A program made the position numbers and the translations under genes. From Campylobacteraceae bacterium (GTDB taxonomy: Bacteria > Campylobacterota > Campylobacteria > Campylobacterales > Sulfurospirillaceae): a stretch of DNA of 48,027 nucleotides. The notes beneath the pieces are model-generated. The model made no database searches. It worked only from the letters and a program-made list of their open reading frames with translations, and was not told the origin of the DNA. Shown one piece after another: positions 43,377 through 48,027 of the stretch. Each line of letters opens with the position of its first letter. Position 1 is the first letter of the stretch. The stretch spans positions 1-48,027 of the forward strand of contig JALSKH010000151.1 of assembly GCA_026988975.1 (NCBI GenBank). Reading direction: 5' to 3'.

Positions 43377-43405
43377 TTGAATTTTTCTTGATATTTTGGT
43401 ATAAT
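43377..43405 (+). promoter_or_regulatory. Sigma-70 promoter of htpG
   Basis: TTGAAT (43377-43382), 17-base spacer, TATAAT (43400-43405), about 28 bases before the htpG ATG. A direct repeat of TTCTTGA (43374 and 43385) spans the -35 region, spaced one helical turn. Confidence 0.65.
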
Positions 43406-43432
43406 TCCGAGAAAAAAATTTAAGGAGAAATT

Positions 43433-45307
43433 ATGGCTAAACATCAATTTCAAACAGAAGTTACACAACTTTTAGATCTTATGATACACTCTTTATACTC
43501 AAATAAAGAGATATTTTTACGAGAGCTTATATCAAATGCTTCAGATGCTATAGATAAATTGCATTTCTTGACACTCACAGAAGAGAGTTATAAAAATCTA
43601 GAGTATCAACCAAAGATAAAAATTGAGATAGATAAAGAGAAGAAAACTCTAAGCATCACTGATACTGGAATAGGTATGAATGAAGAAGATTTGATAGAGA
43701 ACTTAGGAACTATCGCAAAAAGTGGCACAAAATCATTTCTATCAAATCTAAGTGGAGACAAAAAGAAAGATTCTCAGCTTATCGGTCAATTTGGTGTAGG
43801 TTTCTACTCAGCTTTTATGGTTGCAGACAAGATAGAAGTTCTAAGCAAAAAAGCAGGAGAAGAGCAAGCTTGGAAATGGAGTAGCGAAGCAACTGGCGAG
43901 TATGAAATCAAAAAAGCTAAAAAAGCACAATTTGGTACAAAAATAACTCTACATATAAAAGATGAAGAGAGTGAATTTTTAGAATTTTACAGGATAGAGG
44001 GAATTGTTAAAAAATACTCCAACCACATACCTTTTGGTATCTTTATGGATAAAGAGGAGACAATTGAATCTAAAAAAGAGGGAGGAGAGCCCAAAAAAGA
44101 GATCAAAGAGGTGCAAATAAACAAAGCTTCAGCTCTTTGGACACTCAATAAATCTCAAATAAAACCAGAAGAGTATAAAGACTTTTATAAGCAAATCTCT
44201 CATGACAGTAGTGATCCATTTCTATGGGTACACACAAGAGCAGAGGGAACTTTGGAGTACAAAACACTCTTTTATGTCCCCTCAACTCCTCCTATGGATC
44301 TATATAGAGTTGATTATCAACCGGGAGTCAAACTATATGTCAAAAGAGTATTTATCACTGATGATGAAAAAGAGCTGTTGCCAACTTACTTGAGATTTAT
44401 CCGAGGAATCATCGATGCCGAGGATTTACCTCTAAATATAAGCAGAGAGATTTTACAACAAAACAGAATTTTAGAGAGCATCAAAAGAGCATCAGTTAAG
44501 AAGATTTTAGGTGAATTAAAAAAATTAAAAGAGAAAGATAACGAAAAGTACCTGACATTCTACAAAAACTTTGGAAAAGTCCTAAAAGAGGGTCTGTATG
44601 GTGACTTTGAAAACAAAGATACACTTTTGGATTTGGTTCTGTTTAAATCCAGCAAAAGAGACGGCTTGATCTCTCTAAAAGAGTATAAAGAGAGCATGGG
44701 CGAAGATCAAAAGAGTATCTACTACATAACCGGTGAAAATGAAGCTCTACTTAGAAATTCTCCTCTCATAGAGCAATTTAAAGCAAAAAATATAGAAGTT
44801 TTACTACTAGATGAAGAGGTTGATGCTATCGTCATTCCAATGGTGCACGAGTATGATAAAACCCCTATAAAACCTGTGAATAACTCAGATATCGACGAAG
44901 AGATAAAGGATGAAAAAGAGGACAAAGAGGAGAGCCAAAAAGAGCTAGCAGAAGTTATAGTTAAGATGAAAGAGATACTTAAAGATGAAGTAAAAGATGT
45001 GAAGATATCTTCACGACTTAGTGATTCTGCTTCTGTGCTTATATATGACAAAAATGATCCTGATTTTCAGATGCAAGAGATGTTAAAACAGATGGGTCAA
45101 GACAATCTTCCAAAAGTTAAACCAATCTTGGAGATAAATCCAAAACACGAGATATTTAAAAAGATAGTAGAGAAAAATGAGTTGGCAAGCTTGCAAGATA
45201 TATCTATACTTCTACTAGACCAAGCTAAACTAGCTGAGGGCATGAAGATAGATGATATAGCAAACTTTTCAAAGATACTAAACAAATATATAGCAAAAGC
45301 ACTATAA
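43433..45307 (+). CDS. htpG: Chaperone HtpG (Hsp90)
   Basis: An ATP-dependent chaperone of 624 aa. The GHKL ATPase domain has '[20 protein letters not shown]', '[20 protein letters not shown]' and '[20 protein letters not shown]'. The middle domain has '[16 protein letters not shown]' and '[16 protein letters not shown]' with the conserved Arg-rich catalytic loop. A charged linker (about 480-510, Asp/Glu/Lys-rich) precedes the C-terminal dimerisation region. AAGGAG lies seven bases before the ATG. No CIRCE or HAIR operator is recognised at its promoter. Confidence 0.98.
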   Translation: MAKHQFQTEVTQLLDLMIHSLYSNKEIFLRELISNASDAIDKLHFLTLTEESYKNLEYQPKIKIEIDKEKKTLSITDTGIGMNEEDLIENLGTIAKSGTKSFLSNLSGDKKKDSQLIGQFGVGFYSAFMVADKIEVLSKKAGEEQAWKWSSEATGEYEIKKAKKAQFGTKITLHIKDEESEFLEFYRIEGIVKKYSNHIPFGIFMDKEETIESKKEGGEPKKEIKEVQINKASALWTLNKSQIKPEEYKDFYKQISHDSSDPFLWVHTRAEGTLEYKTLFYVPSTPPMDLYRVDYQPGVKLYVKRVFITDDEKELLPTYLRFIRGIIDAEDLPLNISREILQQNRILESIKRASVKKILGELKKLKEKDNEKYLTFYKNFGKVLKEGLYGDFENKDTLLDLVLFKSSKRDGLISLKEYKESMGEDQKSIYYITGENEALLRNSPLIEQFKAKNIEVLLLDEEVDAIVIPMVHEYDKTPIKPVNNSDIDEEIKDEKEDKEESQKELAEVIVKMKEILKDEVKDVKISSRLSDSASVLIYDKNDPDFQMQEMLKQMGQDNLPKVKPILEINPKHEIFKKIVEKNELASLQDISILLLDQAKLAEGMKIDDIANFSKILNKYIAKAL

Positions 45308-45312
45308 AAACT

Positions 45313-45340
45313 CTACATGTAGGGAAACCCCTACATGTAG
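45313..45340. terminator. Hairpin between htpG and nrfD built from two CTACATGTAG palindromes
   Basis: CTACATGTAGGG (45313-45324) and CCCTACATGTAG (45329-45340) form a perfect 12-bp stem with a four-base loop, between the convergent htpG and psrC genes. On the minus strand it is followed by AGAGTTTTT, a T-run suited to terminating the psr operon. For htpG the tail is weaker. Confidence 0.65.
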
Positions 45341-45349
45341 ATTCAAACT

Positions 45350-46561
45350 CTAATCCGGATCAGTCTCCAAATATAAAATCTTATCACCTATATAGTATAG
45401 TGTTATAGCGATACCGATAGCACCTAAGGCTATAAATATCTCATTCATACTAGGTGTATATTCTATGAATGATGGTGGAAGCTGATACTCTCTGGTCTTT
45501 AGCATTTGCATAGGAAATAGTTGTGTATCATGAACCAAATCATATCTCATAAAAAATATACCTATCATTCCCGTAAAAGAGGTAAAAACCAAAGTCTTGA
45601 TAGCCTTTCCATTGCTAAAAAGTATAACAAAAAATGGTATCAAGATACCAAGCAAAATCTCTCCAACTAAAAACGGAGCTGATTTTAGGATATGCAAAGC
45701 CGTAGTTGATCTATCATACATACCACCATATATCGCAGTTAGCATTCTCCAAATCTCAAAAAATAGCAAGATTGCAAGTAGTAAACCTAGTATCTTTGCA
45801 GTTGCTACCAAAGTTTTTTGCATTTCAGGTGGAAAGTTGAGCTTATACTTAAAGCCATACATCAAAAAGATAAGATAACACCCCGTAACCATCGCTGAGA
45901 GTATAAAATAGAGTGGATAATAGATACCGTTTGCCACGGGTCTAGCTACCAAAAATCCAAATACCGCTCCAAGGTTTGAGTGAGCCGCAACTCCAACTAC
46001 CAAACCAAATATACCAAATCTTTTTGCCCATTTGTGGTCATGTCTAAGCAAAAAGAAAAACTCGATAACTATAAATATAAGATATAGCGAGTACAAAACA
46101 CCCATTCCCCATATAGCAGAGGTTAGACCTGGGCTTATTGTATTGTAAATCATCATTCTAAAAGGGTGTCCTATCTCTAAAAAGATAACAACAAATCCAC
46201 TAAGAAGAGTGACTAGCGCACCGTGAATCGCCCTTTTCGCAAACGGCTCCAAAACTTTTACTTCAAAAACATGTCCTATAGCAGACATGATACAAAGTCC
46301 GGTGGAGCTTACAACGAAAAATATATACATAGCAATCATCAAACCCCAAGGATGCTCTCTTGTAACACCATAAGCATGATGTCCATGTATAAAATAATTT
46401 GTAGCTCCTATAACAAAAAGTATAAGAAAGACAAATGTAGTAAATGCAACCAAAATATTTAAAGGAGTCTTCTCAAACTTAAACAATTCCCTGATGTCAG
46501 TGTGTCTCATAGGTATAAATTTTTCTACAAATTGCATACCTTTTTGTGCTAATACAAACAT
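45350..46561 (-). CDS. psrC: NrfD/PsrC-type quinol-binding membrane subunit
   Basis: A membrane anchor of a polysulfide or thiosulfate reductase-type complex that exchanges electrons with the quinone pool. The 403-aa protein has about ten hydrophobic segments, e.g. 'LNILVAFTTFVFLILFVIGA', 'IYFPLYFILSAM'-like 'NGIYYPLYFILSAMVTGCYL', and 'FLVGEILLGILIPFFVILFS'. It is longer than the classic eight-helix PsrC of about 317 aa, with extra N-terminal residues before the first helix. It follows the Fe-S subunit by nine bases. Confidence 0.88.
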   Translation of the reverse strand: MFVLAQKGMQFVEKFIPMRHTDIRELFKFEKTPLNILVAFTTFVFLILFVIGATNYFIHGHHAYGVTREHPWGLMIAMYIFFVVSSTGLCIMSAIGHVFEVKVLEPFAKRAIHGALVTLLSGFVVIFLEIGHPFRMMIYNTISPGLTSAIWGMGVLYSLYLIFIVIEFFFLLRHDHKWAKRFGIFGLVVGVAAHSNLGAVFGFLVARPVANGIYYPLYFILSAMVTGCYLIFLMYGFKYKLNFPPEMQKTLVATAKILGLLLAILLFFEIWRMLTAIYGGMYDRSTTALHILKSAPFLVGEILLGILIPFFVILFSNGKAIKTLVFTSFTGMIGIFFMRYDLVHDTQLFPMQMLKTREYQLPPSFIEYTPSMNEIFIALGAIGIAITLYYIGDKILYLETDPD

Positions 46562-46570
46562 GCTATCTCC

Positions 46571-47134
46571 CTATATCAAATAAAATAGTTTTGGCTTTGT
46601 GCCAAGATGGGCTTTGAGAGTTTTATACTCTCTATGCGCTAACAATATACTTATCTCACTATTTGGATCATCCAAATCACCAAAAGTCCTCACTTTAGTA
46701 GGACAAGTCGCTTGACAAGCAGTGGTAGTCTCACCTCTAAGCAATCTTGTGTCACTGCAAAATGTACACTTATCGATCGTCATAGTATCCTCTTTTACAT
46801 ACCTGGCATCGTATGGACAAGCTTCCATGCAGTAACTACACAAGATACATTTATCGGCATCCACCATGACAACGCCATCTTTGGTATAGTGAGTTGCCTG
46901 AGTCGGGCAAACCTCTTGACAAGGTGCATTTTCACACTGCTGACACTGACTAGGCTCAAATGTACTAGAGGATATACTCAAATTTGGCCACAACCCCTCT
47001 ATATCTTTTACTCCTACCCATATACGGTGCTTATCTGCTCCTAATTGAACTCCGTTTTCCTCTTTACAAGCCACTTCGCAAGCTTTGCAGTTTATACAGT
47101 TTTTATAATCTAATGCCATTCCATAATTTGCCAT
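46571..47134 (-). CDS. psrB: 4Fe-4S ferredoxin subunit, PsrB type
   Basis: The electron-transfer subunit between the molybdopterin protein and NrfD/PsrC. The 187-aa protein has four cysteine groups for four [4Fe-4S] clusters: 'CINCKACEVACK', 'CQQCENAPCQEVCP', 'CILCSYCMEACP' and 'CTFCSDTRL...' ending in 'CQATCP'. There is no signal peptide, as usual for partners exported together with a Tat-targeted PsrA. It starts two bases before the end of the psrA gene region and is cotranscribed. Confidence 0.94.
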   Translation of the reverse strand: MANYGMALDYKNCINCKACEVACKEENGVQLGADKHRIWVGVKDIEGLWPNLSISSSTFEPSQCQQCENAPCQEVCPTQATHYTKDGVVMVDADKCILCSYCMEACPYDARYVKEDTMTIDKCTFCSDTRLLRGETTTACQATCPTKVRTFGDLDDPNSEISILLAHREYKTLKAHLGTKPKLFYLI

Positions 47135-47136
47135 GA

Positions 47137-48027
47137 CTACACCTTCCTTACTTCAACATTTGTTTCGTGCATAACAGCAGCACCATAAACTGGCTCAATT
47201 TTATCTTCTATGATAGCAGCATCATTTCCGCCATTGCCGTATGCCATCTCCATATCTTGACTGCTTCCGCCAAAACCGTGAAGCATAAAGATCTGATTTG
47301 GTGCTATCTTCTCAGTCGGATAAGCCTTTAGATGGACCTTTCCAATACTACTTTTGACCTCAACCGTATCGGCAAACTCTATACCCTTCTGCTCGGCTAC
47401 TCTTTTATTTATCCATATATAGTTCGTAGGAATCAAATCTCTTAACATCATATTGTTTGTTGTTCCACTTTGAGTAAACTGAGCATGTCTTCCTGTGACT
47501 AATCTAAACTTGCCCTCAGGCACTTTAAATTCCATATCATCATGCCATGTAGGCATAGGGTCAACACCCTTTTTGGCTAAATTTTTAAAGTTTGCTACGA
47601 CTTTTAGTTTATCGCCTTTTGTGGTGTAGTTTTTCTTGTCTTCTGGATAGTAGCTATACTCATTTGGATTTAACTGTTTGTGATATTTGTCCATATGCGG
47701 ATAGTAAACACCTTTTTCATCCAGTATCTTCCAAGCCTCTTCTCCGTAAGCTTTTACAATTCTCTCTCTATTTTCTTCATGTACTGACTTTTCCCATGCA
47801 TCAGCTAAATCAAAACCATTCTCTTTGTAATATTTCTCAAGCTCGTCTGGCTTCATGCCTTTTGTATCATCTTGAACATCTTCGTCATATTTTAGAGTGT
47901 TTTTCCAAAGTGGTTTAGATAATTTTTCTGCTAACTCTTTATATATCACTTCTGGTGTTTTTGTCTCATACAGTGGCTTTATAGAGGCTTTTCTTTGTAC
48001 GATTGCTGGTTCTAAAAATCCATAACT
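47137..48027 (-). CDS. psrA: Molybdopterin oxidoreductase, PsrA/PhsA type, C-terminal part (cut by window edge)
   Basis: The frame is open to the right edge, so only the last 296 residues are seen. A GTG at 47949 is internal, not the start. The C-terminal molybdopterin-dinucleotide-binding domain is recognisable: 'GKFRLVTGRHAQFTQSGTTN', 'DLIPTNYIWINKRVAEQKGI' and 'NQIFMLHGFGGSSQDMEMAY'. With the PsrB-like and NrfD-like genes behind it, this is a periplasmic polysulfide, thiosulfate or tetrathionate reductase-type catalytic subunit. The substrate cannot be fixed without the N-terminal part. Would require bis-MGD, the pathway MobB serves. Confidence 0.88.
   Translation of the reverse strand, partial: SYGFLEPAIVQRKASIKPLYETKTPEVIYKELAEKLSKPLWKNTLKYDEDVQDDTKGMKPDELEKYYKENGFDLADAWEKSVHEENRERIVKAYGEEAWKILDEKGVYYPHMDKYHKQLNPNEYSYYPEDKKNYTTKGDKLKVVANFKNLAKKGVDPMPTWHDDMEFKVPEGKFRLVTGRHAQFTQSGTTNNMMLRDLIPTNYIWINKRVAEQKGIEFADTVEVKSSIGKVHLKAYPTEKIAPNQIFMLHGFGGSSQDMEMAYGNGGNDAAIIEDKIEPVYGAAVMHETNVEVRKV

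Noticed and set aside
1-48027. tRNA, rRNA, CRISPR array, insertion sequence or prophage
   Set aside because: No spaced repeats, transposase, integrase, tRNA-like cloverleaf or rRNA segment was recognised; spaces between genes are short.

Overview
The window is a compact, low-GC bacterial chromosome segment. Gene content and order point to the Campylobacterota (Epsilonproteobacteria), most like a free-living sulfur-metabolising chemolithotroph of the Sulfurimonas type. From memory, at least four blocks keep the gene order of Campylobacter jejuni: yggT-slt-(lipoprotein)-mobB-fbp-(64-aa protein)-metG; nadK-recN-dual-REC GGDEF-tatD-mltD-rlpA-kdsC-lptC-lptA-engB-PBP2; rpmH-rnpA-yidD-yidC-jag-mnmE-purL; and clpB / ctpA-purC-purS-purQ-plsC-crcB-htpG. 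The species cannot be fixed from the sequence alone.

Layout: 1-4017 (+) holds the end of an OmpA-like protein, a 47-aa protein, a long hairpin leader, yggT, slt and a first fructose-1,6-bisphosphatase. A lipoprotein gene (-) lies divergent from 4645-10438 (+): mobB, a second fbp, a small Cys protein, metG, a Mur-ligase-like protein, ybeY and a cation exchanger. 10430-22202 (-) is a long envelope operon (PBP2, MreD-like, LptA/LptC, KdsC, RlpA, MltD) with engB, hisB, tatD, a c-di-GMP-type regulator, recN and nadK. 22256-25731 (-) is a PglB oligosaccharyltransferase with a nucleotide-sugar dehydrogenase. 25733-33158 (-) runs from rpmH through rnpA, yidD, yidC, jag and mnmE to a DUF302 protein and purL. 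33255-34819 carries a lipoprotein with a Cys/His/Asp set, a YgbA-like protein and a TumE/TumA-like toxin-antitoxin pair. clpB (-) and the ctpA-pur-plsC-crcB-htpG run (+) diverge from 37526-37786. The right edge (45350-48027, -) is a polysulfide/thiosulfate reductase-type psrABC operon, cut off inside psrA.

Genes that work together: PurL, PurS and PurQ supply the three-part FGAM synthase, with PurC close by. LptA/LptC/KdsC serve LPS. RlpA, MltD, Slt, PBP2 and the MreD-like protein remodel the wall. RnpA, YidD, YidC and KhpB/Jag form the usual rpmH cluster. MobB could help supply the Mo-bis-MGD cofactor needed by PsrA.

Most notable observations: (1) a 38-nt sequence, identical but for one base, caps two long hairpins whose arms differ in sequence, one directly before the clpB Shine-Dalgarno and one directly before that of yggT; this looks like an uncatalogued structured leader RNA. 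(2) mnmE and rnpA have no ATG, GTG or TTG that would include their conserved N-termini; each has an ATA overlapping the upstream TAG stop. (3) The palindrome CTACATGTAG is strongly over-represented and inserts the same LHV(D/E) peptide into unrelated proteins. No rRNA, tRNA, CRISPR array or insertion sequence was seen, and no gene-free stretch exceeds 300 bases.
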